64,000 nt of DNA from Alistipes sp. GTDB lineage: Bacteria > Bacteroidota > Bacteroidia > Bacteroidales > Rikenellaceae. Both the position numbers and the translations under genes were made by a program. Positions within the stretch are counted from its first letter, which is position 1; each line of letters begins with the position of its first letter. Under the pieces are notes generated by a model that had not been told where the DNA came from, made no database searches, and was given only the letters and a program-made list of their open reading frames with translations. This document shows, piece by piece, positions 51,372 to 58,756 of the stretch. The stretch is from NCBI RefSeq assembly GCF_020026455.1, contig NZ_JAHHQJ010000001.1:248001-312000 (forward strand). The letters are read 5' to 3'.

Positions 51372-53201
51372 TTATACTCCTTCCGGCGTTCGTTTCTCGA
51401 GCGGATCGACCAGCAACATTTCGCAGGCCCCGCAGTCAAATACGAGCCGGTAGCGGAATGGGCCGTGTTCCAGAAACAGGTCGCCGCGCAGCCGCGGATG
51501 CTCCCGGAGGCATTCGCCGATCTCGCGGCGGATGCAGTAGGCCGAGCGCATGACCACATGTCCGGCGGTCGTCGGCGCGAGGTCGAGTCCCCGTTCGATC
51601 TGCCGCACCCCGTGGTCGCGGTAGAACGCCTCGGCCAGCCGGTTGGTGACGTTATCTTCGGCCGAAAGCCGTTCCGAAGGGTAGCGTGCGGCGGGATTCT
51701 CGGGCAGAATGCGGTGCTCCGGCTGCCGCTCGCGGCGCGCTTCGGCAAGTGCCGCCAGCGCTTCGCGGCGCAGTTCCGCAGCCAGCGACGCCGGCACGAA
51801 CCACCCGGCACCCCGCACTTCGACGTCGCGGACCGCGAAGATCGTGTCGCCCGCCTTCATCGTCTGAGTGCGCAGTGCGGCGGCATTGGCGTCGGGATTC
51901 TTCGCCGGATCGAGCCGCACGGCCCGCACAGCCGAGGCCGTGACGCCCTCGCAGTCCGTATAAGTGAGTTTCAGCCCTTGGGCCGTCGCCTCCGCCGTGG
52001 CTGTGGCCGGAATCACCCGCCGTGTGCGGCTGCGCTCCACGGACAGCGTGAAACGACGGTCGAAATTGCGGCGGACCTCCGCCCCGGGAGTGATTCCCTC
52101 CATGCGGTTGGGCGTGATGCGGCGGCCCTCCACGGTATTGACGTTGGTTCCGGTCACGCCGCGCGGCGTCAGGAAGCAGATGCCGTCGCCCGGAGCAAGG
52201 TCGTGCGCTCCGTCGAGCGTGAACGTGCCGCCCGAAACCCCCGCCACGCGGCCCACCCGTTCGCCGACCGCCTTCGGGGTGTCGAACGATGCCACTCCGG
52301 AGCACTTCCCGTCCAGAAAATAGGTGGATTCCCCGCGGGTGAAACTCTTCGACGGGTCGGGCGTGAAATCCGGGATACTCTCGCCGACCGAAGAGCGCAC
52401 AAGTGCCGGCCGCAGGGCCAGCGCCTCGTCCACAGCCCGGCGGTAGTGGGCTACAACGTTCCGTATATAAGCGAGATCCTTAAGTCGACCTTCTATCTTG
52501 AATGAGGTAACTCCCGCATCCATCAGATCGCCAATGCGTTGCGAAAGATTCATGTCGCGGACCGACAGCAGGTGCTTCCCGGCGATCCAGCTCCGGCCCT
52601 TTCCGTCGGTCAGGTCCCAGGCCAGGCGGCAGGGCTGGCTGCATGCCCCGCGGTTGCCGCTGCGCGCGGACATCGACCGCGAGAGGAAGCAGCGGCCGCT
52701 GTATCCCACGCAGATGGCCCCGTGGACAAAACATTCGACCTCGGCCGTGGTGGCGGCACAGATGGCCCGGATCTCCTCCAGCGTGAGGTTGCGCTCGAGG
52801 ATCACCCGCGCAAATCCGGCCTCGCCCAAAAAACGGGCCCCCTCGGGGGTGCGGTTCGACACCTGGGTCGAGGCGTGCAGTTCCACCGGAAGGTTCATCC
52901 GGCGCAGGGCCATGTCCTGAACGATGAGCGCATCGACGCCCGCGTCGATCAGGCTGCGGGCCTGTTGTTCGGCGGCCTCCAGTTCGTCGTCCCACACGAG
53001 GGTATTGAGCGTGGCGTGGACCCGCACTCCGAAGCGGTGGGCATATTCCACGACCCGGGCGATCTCCTCCGCGCTGTTTCCCGCGGCCTGCCGCGCACCG
53101 AAGCGTGCGCCGCCGATATAGACCGCATCGGCGCCGTAGTCCACGGCTGCCGTGGCCGCGGCGTAATCTTTGGCAGGAGCTAACAGTTCGACGGGTTTCA
53201 T
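51372..53201 (-). CDS. U32 family peptidase-like protein (RlhA-like)
   Basis: A 609-residue protein. The U32 domain (about 1-290) begins KPVELLAPAKDYAAA and has the Fe-S Cys set around ECFVHGAICVGYSGRCFLSR and NRGACSQPCRLAWDL. The C-terminal part (about 340-609), with a second domain ending in VFDCGACEMLLVDP, resembles the DUF3656-containing long forms such as RlhA, which hydroxylates C2501 of 23S rRNA. U32 proteins are Fe-S hydroxylases of RNA or ubiquinone, not classical proteases. RlhA-like is the best match by length. The start at 53201 follows the family's beginning and lies after the -7 element. Confidence 0.85.
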   Translation of the reverse strand: MKPVELLAPAKDYAAATAAVDYGADAVYIGGARFGARQAAGNSAEEIARVVEYAHRFGVRVHATLNTLVWDDELEAAEQQARSLIDAGVDALIVQDMALRRMNLPVELHASTQVSNRTPEGARFLGEAGFARVILERNLTLEEIRAICAATTAEVECFVHGAICVGYSGRCFLSRSMSARSGNRGACSQPCRLAWDLTDGKGRSWIAGKHLLSVRDMNLSQRIGDLMDAGVTSFKIEGRLKDLAYIRNVVAHYRRAVDEALALRPALVRSSVGESIPDFTPDPSKSFTRGESTYFLDGKCSGVASFDTPKAVGERVGRVAGVSGGTFTLDGAHDLAPGDGICFLTPRGVTGTNVNTVEGRRITPNRMEGITPGAEVRRNFDRRFTLSVERSRTRRVIPATATAEATAQGLKLTYTDCEGVTASAVRAVRLDPAKNPDANAAALRTQTMKAGDTIFAVRDVEVRGAGWFVPASLAAELRREALAALAEARRERQPEHRILPENPAARYPSERLSAEDNVTNRLAEAFYRDHGVRQIERGLDLAPTTAGHVVMRSAYCIRREIGECLREHPRLRGDLFLEHGPFRYRLVFDCGACEMLLVDPLEKRTPEGV

Positions 53202-53213
53202 TTTTTCTTTTTG

Positions 53214-53221
53214 CAAAAGTA
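53214..53221 (-). promoter_or_regulatory. -7 element of the U32-methyltransferase operon
   Basis: TACTTTTG on the minus strand, 13 nt before the ATG at 53201. Confidence 0.55.
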
Positions 53222-53361
53222 ACAAAATGCGGTCAATATCGGGACGCCGCGAACGGAAAATTGAGGGATTCGTCGTCAGACCGGATCTTGCCGCCTGGGG
53301 TTCTGTGGATTGCAAGCGTCGCTCGGGGAGGACGACTCGGGGAAGACATTTCCATCCTGCG

Positions 53362-56244
53362 TCAGTACATGTTGTCGTACATCGACTGCGATTTGTCGTA
53401 TTTCAGGTCGGAGAGCGATGCGGCCTTCACGCCGATGTTGAAACTCCACGAACGGTGGTAGCCGAACGGAATCCACGAAAAGGACATCTGCCAGCAGTGG
53501 AGGTCACGCGTGATCGAGACTGACGACGTGGTGAGTTTGCGTTGCTTGATGTCGTAGCCTCCTTGGAAGGTGATGCCCGTCTTGGGGGTGACGTTCAGCG
53601 AACCGTTGAAACCGACGGTCTGGGTGATGTTCTTCCGGTAGCCCGTCGTGCCGTTGTTGGTGTATGAGATCGAGTAGTTGACCGCATAGTTGAAACCGAA
53701 GTTCCACGGCAGCGAGAAATCGTAGTAGCTCTGTGCCATGTACTGTCTTCGCAGCACGGGGTCCATGTGCCCATAGGGATCGTAGAACGGGTTCTGGTAC
53801 TCGGGGGGGATTGACGTGATGTCGTTGATGGCCGTTTCGCTCCGGTCGCTGCGCGATTTGAACGTATAGCCGAACGACCAGCCCGTCGAGACGACGCGCC
53901 CCGGGAAGAAGAGCTTGTTGTAGCGCTTGCCCTCGGGGGTGACGCGGTAGGGGTCGAGTGTCAGCGAGAGGTTGATGCCGAAGTTGTTGAACAGCGTCGT
54001 GCGGAACGAAACCGGGATGGTCGAGAGGCGCATCGAGTCGGCCAGGAAGTTATACGAACCGCTGATGCGCAGTTCGTCGATCAGCTTGATCTTCTTCACG
54101 CCCGAGGTGTCGCGTTTCGAGAGAACCTTCATTTCGAGGTTCTGAGACAGCGAGAAGTTCATCGACATCGAACGGCCCGACGAGGGGACGCCGTAGGCGT
54201 TGACCGCATAGGGCGAGTAGGTCGTGAAACGACCCGTCGAGTCGGTCTGGCGGATCCTGTAATAGCCGTATTTGGGGTCGGTGAAGTCCGGGGCATAGGA
54301 GAAGCCGATCGAGGGGGTCAGCGTGTGGCGGATGGCCTGGATCTTGCGGTTGCGGCTCTTCTTCGTGAAGTCGTACATGCCGTAGACCGTCGTGGAGGCC
54401 GAAACGCTGAACTGGTAGTTATAGAGGCGGTAGAAACCGTAGCTTGCAGGCAGCGTGTCGGTCTGGTTGGTGAGGGGGTTCCACTCGAATTCGACCTTCT
54501 TGAAATACCACTTCTCGTTGTAGTTGATCGACGGCGAGAGGTTGATGTAGTTGAACAGGTTGAACGAGGCCGAAATCGGAATCGAGTGCTCGATGCCGTT
54601 CTTCATGTTTTCGAGCGTCTCTTTGGAGAAGATTTTCGATTCGGTGGTGGTCACCGAGTTGGTCATCTTGCCCGTGTACTGCATCGAGATCTTTTCGTAC
54701 CAGCGGTCCTTGCCCTGCTTCTCCTTGCGCTTGAAGGGGTAGAAGCGCGAGACGTTGAAGACCACCGTGGGCAGCGTGATCGAGATGCTCTTGTTCTGCG
54801 AGTTCTGCGAGATGGCCATGTTCGCCGACAGCGAGAAGGGCGTTCCGGCCCAGTTCTTCGAGTAGGAGATGGTCGAGTTGGTCTGCGTCGAGAGAATGTC
54901 GTTGAGGTTGGTGGCCGAATAGCGGCTGTAACCGCTCGTGGCGAAGTTCACCGAAGCCGAGAAGGTCGAACCCGGGTTGGCCTTGGGGTCCTGGGAGTGG
55001 GTCCACTGGATGCGGAAGTTGCTCTGCTTGATGTAGTCGTCCTCGCCCTTTTCGCCCGTCTTGACATTCGAATACTGCATGTTGAAGCTGCCGCTGTACT
55101 TGTAGCGCTTGATGTAGCGCGCCGCGGCCGAAGCCTCCCACGACCCCAGCGTGTAGATGCCGCCGCGCACTGCCAGGTCGGCATATTCGCCCAGGGTGAA
55201 GTAATAGCCCAGGTCGCGCAGGAAGAAACCCTTGGCGTACTCTTCGCCGTAGGTGGGCATCAGCAGACCCGACTTGGGGCCCATGTTGATCGGGAAGAAC
55301 CCCTCGGGGATGCCGAGGAAGTAGATCGGCACGTCCTCCATCACCAGGTAGGCCGGGCCAGTGACCACCTTCTTGCCGGGGATGACCTTCGCCTTGGTCA
55401 TTGCCAGGTAGAAGTGGGGATGGTCCGTATGGTCGCAGGTGGTGTACTTGCCGTGCTCGATGTTGATCGTGTTGTCGGGCATCTTCTTCACGCTGCCGCC
55501 CACCAGCCAGCCGTCGCCCTGCTGTGTGGCCACTCCCTTGATCTTCGCCTTCTTCGTGTCGAGGTTGTAGGTGATCGTGTCCATCTGGTAGGTGGCCGAG
55601 CCCTCGGTGAATTCGGGTTTGGTGATGATCTCCTTGCCGTCGAGCGTGTCGGGCTTGCCGTAGGCGTAGACCATCTTCGAATCCATGTCGATGCGCATGT
55701 AGTCGGCCTTGAGGTTGCTGTTCTGGTAGGAGACGTCGCCCTGGTTGTAGATGTGGACCAGCTTGTTGCGCACGTCGTAGACGAGCGAGTCGGTGTTCTT
55801 GCCCGCGATCGGGTCGTCGAGGAAAGCCCCTGCGGGACGCGGCTTCTTCACCGTGTCGCGGCGGAGCGTGTCGGTGGCGAGCGTGTCGGGTCGTGCGCCC
55901 GGAGAACCGCCCTGCTGCGCCACGAGCGAGTCGACCTGCGCCGCGAGGAGCGAATCCTTCATCTGCTGCGGCAATGCGTCGAAGGCCCTGCGCCGCCGGA
56001 TCTCTTCGCGCGCCTGTCTGCGCACCTCGCGGCGCGAGGGAGTGGCGGCAGGCTGACGGGTGCCCGAGTCGAGGTTTATTGCGGCGGTGTCGGGGGCTGT
56101 TGCGGCGGAGCGAGTCGGGCTCGGGACGGTGTCCCCGAGGATGGGATGGCGGGTTGTGCGGGGCATTCCGCCGCCCAGTACGATCTGGGCAAACAGCAGA
56201 ATCACCGTCGCCGACAAGATATATTTTACCCTAATTTTATCCAA
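53362..56244 (-). CDS. lptD: Putative LPS-assembly outer-membrane protein LptD
   Basis: A ~960-residue protein. A signal peptide (DKIRVKYILSATVILLFAQIVLGGG) precedes a low-complexity Pro/Thr/Arg-rich linker (about 30-145). An OstA/LptA-like beta domain follows (about 150-320; NKLVHIYNQGDVSYQNSNLKADYM), and the rest is a beta-barrel with alternating aromatic strands, for example YKYSGSFNMQYSNVKTG. LptD inserts LPS into the outer leaflet. The N-terminal frame has no ATG before residue ~27 of the signal region, so the start is probably TTG at 56244; TTG at 56277 is a longer alternative. Divergent from the amidase. Confidence 0.83.
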   Translation of the reverse strand: MDKIRVKYILSATVILLFAQIVLGGGMPRTTRHPILGDTVPSPTRSAATAPDTAAINLDSGTRQPAATPSRREVRRQAREEIRRRRAFDALPQQMKDSLLAAQVDSLVAQQGGSPGARPDTLATDTLRRDTVKKPRPAGAFLDDPIAGKNTDSLVYDVRNKLVHIYNQGDVSYQNSNLKADYMRIDMDSKMVYAYGKPDTLDGKEIITKPEFTEGSATYQMDTITYNLDTKKAKIKGVATQQGDGWLVGGSVKKMPDNTINIEHGKYTTCDHTDHPHFYLAMTKAKVIPGKKVVTGPAYLVMEDVPIYFLGIPEGFFPINMGPKSGLLMPTYGEEYAKGFFLRDLGYYFTLGEYADLAVRGGIYTLGSWEASAAARYIKRYKYSGSFNMQYSNVKTGEKGEDDYIKQSNFRIQWTHSQDPKANPGSTFSASVNFATSGYSRYSATNLNDILSTQTNSTISYSKNWAGTPFSLSANMAISQNSQNKSISITLPTVVFNVSRFYPFKRKEKQGKDRWYEKISMQYTGKMTNSVTTTESKIFSKETLENMKNGIEHSIPISASFNLFNYINLSPSINYNEKWYFKKVEFEWNPLTNQTDTLPASYGFYRLYNYQFSVSASTTVYGMYDFTKKSRNRKIQAIRHTLTPSIGFSYAPDFTDPKYGYYRIRQTDSTGRFTTYSPYAVNAYGVPSSGRSMSMNFSLSQNLEMKVLSKRDTSGVKKIKLIDELRISGSYNFLADSMRLSTIPVSFRTTLFNNFGINLSLTLDPYRVTPEGKRYNKLFFPGRVVSTGWSFGYTFKSRSDRSETAINDITSIPPEYQNPFYDPYGHMDPVLRRQYMAQSYYDFSLPWNFGFNYAVNYSISYTNNGTTGYRKNITQTVGFNGSLNVTPKTGITFQGGYDIKQRKLTTSSVSITRDLHCWQMSFSWIPFGYHRSWSFNIGVKAASLSDLKYDKSQSMYDNMY

Positions 56245-56262
56245 AATCCCAAAAATTTTCCA

Positions 56263-56270
56263 TACCTTTG
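56263..56270 (+). promoter_or_regulatory. Amidase gene -7 element, overlapping an inverted repeat
   Basis: TACCTTTG on the plus strand, 115 nt before the amidase ATG. Its TTTG is part of a perfect 9-bp inverted repeat, TTTGCCGAC-AA-GTCGGCAAA (56267-56286). Confidence 0.5.
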
Positions 56271-56335
56271 CCGACAAGTCGGCAAAAACGCCCGGATCGA
56301 GCCGCAGAGCCGTTTCCGTCGCATTTTCGGCCCGA

Positions 56336-56343
56336 CAAAGATA
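56336..56343 (-). promoter_or_regulatory. lptD -7 element
   Basis: TATCTTTG on the minus strand, about 92 nt upstream of the preferred lptD start. It faces the amidase -7 element across 65 bp, so the two 5' leaders would overlap. Confidence 0.55.
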
Positions 56344-56384
56344 GGTAAAAATTTATAGAAAGCTCACATTTGGTACCATTAAAT

Positions 56385-57596
56385 ATGCGCACACGACTTT
56401 TGCTGCTCTTCGCCCTTGCGGCCGCAACCGTACTTATGAACGTTGCGGTGGCGGGGAATATTGCGCACGGTGTCGAAGTCGTGGTCATCGACGCCGGGCA
56501 CGGGGGGCGATTCCCCGGTGCGCACTACGGAGGGGTCTATGAAAAGGACCTCACGCTGAAGGTGGCGCTCAAACTCGGAAAGCTCATCGAGGAGGGGATG
56601 CCGGGGGTGAAGGTGGTCTACACCCGCACCACGGACAAGACGCTGGGGCCCGATCTGGCGGCCGACCTGCAGGCACGGGCCAATATCGCCAACAAGGCCG
56701 GGGGCGATCTCTTCATCTCGATCCACGCCAACGCCGCACCCCGGGCAACGGGCGTGCGCGGGGTCGAGACGCTGATCATGGGCGAGAGCCCGAAGGAGCA
56801 GCGATACAACGAAAATGCCCTGTTCGAAAACAACCGCGAGGATCTGATCGACATGTCCGACGAGCGGACGGCGGCCATCGTGCGGGCGTACATTCAGAAT
56901 CTGCAGTTCACCTACGGCGAATACAGCATGGCTTTCGCCCGCTGCGTCCAGAACAGCTACCTCAAGGCGGGGCGCCATTCGCGCGGCATTAAGCCGCAGT
57001 TGCTGCGGGTGCTCTATGCGACGGACATGCCGGGAGTGCTGACCGAGATCGGCTTCATGTCCAACCAGCAGGAGCTGGCCTACATGAAATCCGACAAGGG
57101 GCAGAACGAGATCGCCCGGTCGCTCTACCAGGCGATCCGCAGCTATTCGGCCTATGTGCTCGAAACCCGGAGGGCCGAGGAAGGGCAGGCTGCGGCCGCC
57201 AAATCGGCCGCGGAGAAGTCGGACGGAAAAGCCGCAGAGAAGGCGGCGGAGAAGTCGGCGGAAAGAGATTCAGCGGCAGTGTCGGCAGAAAGAGAGTCGG
57301 CGGAGAAGCCCGCAACGGAGACCCCGGTCAAAACCCCGGAAAAAGCGGCTGCGCAGCCTTTGCGCTACACGATTCAGGTGATGGCTTCGGCGTCGTCCGT
57401 GCCCGTCACCTCGGCGCAGTTCCGCGCCTACCGCGGCAAGGTGAAGGAGTATGCGTCCGAGGGACGATTCCCCTATAAGTATGGTGTGGGCGAATATGCC
57501 ACCCGCGGAGCCGCACAGCGGAAGCTGGCCGCGGTGCGCAAGGTATTTCCCGAGGCCTTCGTGGTCGCGTGCCGGGGAGCACAGATTGTAAAATAA
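56385..57596 (+). CDS. N-acetylmuramoyl-L-alanine amidase with SPOR domain
   Basis: A 403-residue exported cell-wall hydrolase (Amidase_3). A signal peptide (MRTRLLLLFALAAATVLMNVAVAG) precedes the catalytic domain (about 30-255): zinc ligands in VVIDAGHGG, GVYEKDLTLKVA and ISIHANAAP, and the catalytic Glu in GVLTEIGFMSN. A linker (about 265-325) is Ala/Glu/Lys/Ser-rich with repeated EKSA/EKAA units. The C-terminal SPOR domain (about 328-403) begins RYTIQVMASASSV and directs binding to denuded septal glycan. It cleaves peptide stems during cell separation. The ATG at 56385 is preferred over TTG 56370. Confidence 0.93.
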   Translation: MRTRLLLLFALAAATVLMNVAVAGNIAHGVEVVVIDAGHGGRFPGAHYGGVYEKDLTLKVALKLGKLIEEGMPGVKVVYTRTTDKTLGPDLAADLQARANIANKAGGDLFISIHANAAPRATGVRGVETLIMGESPKEQRYNENALFENNREDLIDMSDERTAAIVRAYIQNLQFTYGEYSMAFARCVQNSYLKAGRHSRGIKPQLLRVLYATDMPGVLTEIGFMSNQQELAYMKSDKGQNEIARSLYQAIRSYSAYVLETRRAEEGQAAAAKSAAEKSDGKAAEKAAEKSAERDSAAVSAERESAEKPATETPVKTPEKAAAQPLRYTIQVMASASSVPVTSAQFRAYRGKVKEYASEGRFPYKYGVGEYATRGAAQRKLAAVRKVFPEAFVVACRGAQIVK

Positions 57597-57606
57597 AAGT
57601 ACAGAT

Positions 57607-58614
57607 ATGAAAAGGGAAGTTAAAATCGGAATTTTCGGCGTGTCGATGATCATTGCCGCCTGGGCCGGAATCCGGTTTTTGAAGGGATTCGACATCTTCA
57701 GCCGCAACTCGGTCTATTATGCCGCCTACGACCAGATCAACGGCGTGCAGGCGGCCTCGCCGATCATGATGAAGGGCGTCAAGATTGGTACGGTGACGGG
57801 CATTTCGTTCGATCCGCAGCACAGCGACAAGGTCGTGTTGCAGTTCACCATCAAACGGAACTACCACATTCCGAGCGACTCCGAAGCCAAGATTTTCAGC
57901 AACGGGCTGATGGGCGGAAAGGCCATCGAAATCAACTACGGCTCGGCGCACTCGTTCCTTCGGTCGGGAGACACGCTGCGCTCGGTGCGCGAACGCGATC
58001 TGATGGATGTGGCCGGCTCGGAGCTGGAGTTCTTCAAGCAGAAGGTCTCCCAGGTGACGGGGGATCTCTCGCGTACGCTGGCCAACCTCAATAGTCTGAT
58101 GGAGGCCAATGCGCAGAATATTTCCGGCACGTTGGGCCATCTGAACACCATTACGGGCGACATGGCCGACCTGCTCGACGCCGAGAAGAACAATCTGAAG
58201 GTGGCCGTTGACGACCTTACGGAGTTCTCCGCGATGCTGGGCCGCAACACCCCGCGTGTGGACAGCATCGTCGGCAGCCTGAACCGGATAACCGGCGAGC
58301 TGGCCGACGCCGGATTTGCCCGCAGGCTGACGGATGCCGTGGGGGAGGTGAACGCCCTGCTGGCAAAGGTCGAGGCGGGCGAGGGAACTGTCGGCAAGCT
58401 GATGACCGATCCTGCGCTCTACGATTCGCTGACCGAGGCCAGCGCCAATCTCGCCTCGCTGCTGGCCAACCTCGAGCAGTATCCCGGCCGCTACGTGCAC
58501 TTCTCGCTTTTCGGACGCAGTCCCGAGAAGATGCAGGAGAAGGCCGAGCGTAAAGCAGCCAAAGCTGCAGCCAGGGCCGCAAGGGATTCCGTGAGATTGA
58601 ACCTGAAAAATTAA
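57607..58614 (+). CDS. MlaD/MCE family protein
   Basis: A 335-residue lipid-trafficking protein. One N-terminal membrane helix (GIFGVSMIIAAWAGIRFL) anchors it in the inner membrane. The MCE domain (about 35-115) has YAAYDQINGVQAASPIMMKG and the conserved GLMGGKAIEIN. A long helical C-terminus (about 150-300) resembles the MCE coiled needle, and the end is Lys/Ala/Arg-rich. It follows the amidase by 10 bp, so they are co-transcribed. A permease/ATPase pair (MlaE/MlaF) is not in the window. Likely role: retrograde phospholipid transport. Confidence 0.9.
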   Translation: MKREVKIGIFGVSMIIAAWAGIRFLKGFDIFSRNSVYYAAYDQINGVQAASPIMMKGVKIGTVTGISFDPQHSDKVVLQFTIKRNYHIPSDSEAKIFSNGLMGGKAIEINYGSAHSFLRSGDTLRSVRERDLMDVAGSELEFFKQKVSQVTGDLSRTLANLNSLMEANAQNISGTLGHLNTITGDMADLLDAEKNNLKVAVDDLTEFSAMLGRNTPRVDSIVGSLNRITGELADAGFARRLTDAVGEVNALLAKVEAGEGTVGKLMTDPALYDSLTEASANLASLLANLEQYPGRYVHFSLFGRSPEKMQEKAERKAAKAAARAARDSVRLNLKN

Positions 58615-58728
58615 GAATTGAAAATTGGAAAGGTGCCGGCTGGAATCGTTTGCTCCATCTCCCGTCCGGCCGTGTCGTCGCATGCCGGTGAACAGAACGA
58701 AACGTCGAACGGGAGGTCGGTTTTTTTA

Positions 58729-58747
58729 ATTTTTAAGGCTTAATTTT
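58729..58747 (+). repeat. Short intergenic repeat, copy 2
   Basis: ATTTTTAAGGCTTAATTTT, nine bases before the mutS2 ATG; one mismatch from copy 1 at 48038-48056. Confidence 0.6.
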
Positions 58748-58756
58748 TTTATCTTC

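Noticed and set aside
54325..56358. A 677-codon open frame antisense to lptD
   Set aside because: Low-complexity Arg/Val/Leu/Asp composition with no motif, opposite an evident beta-barrel protein.
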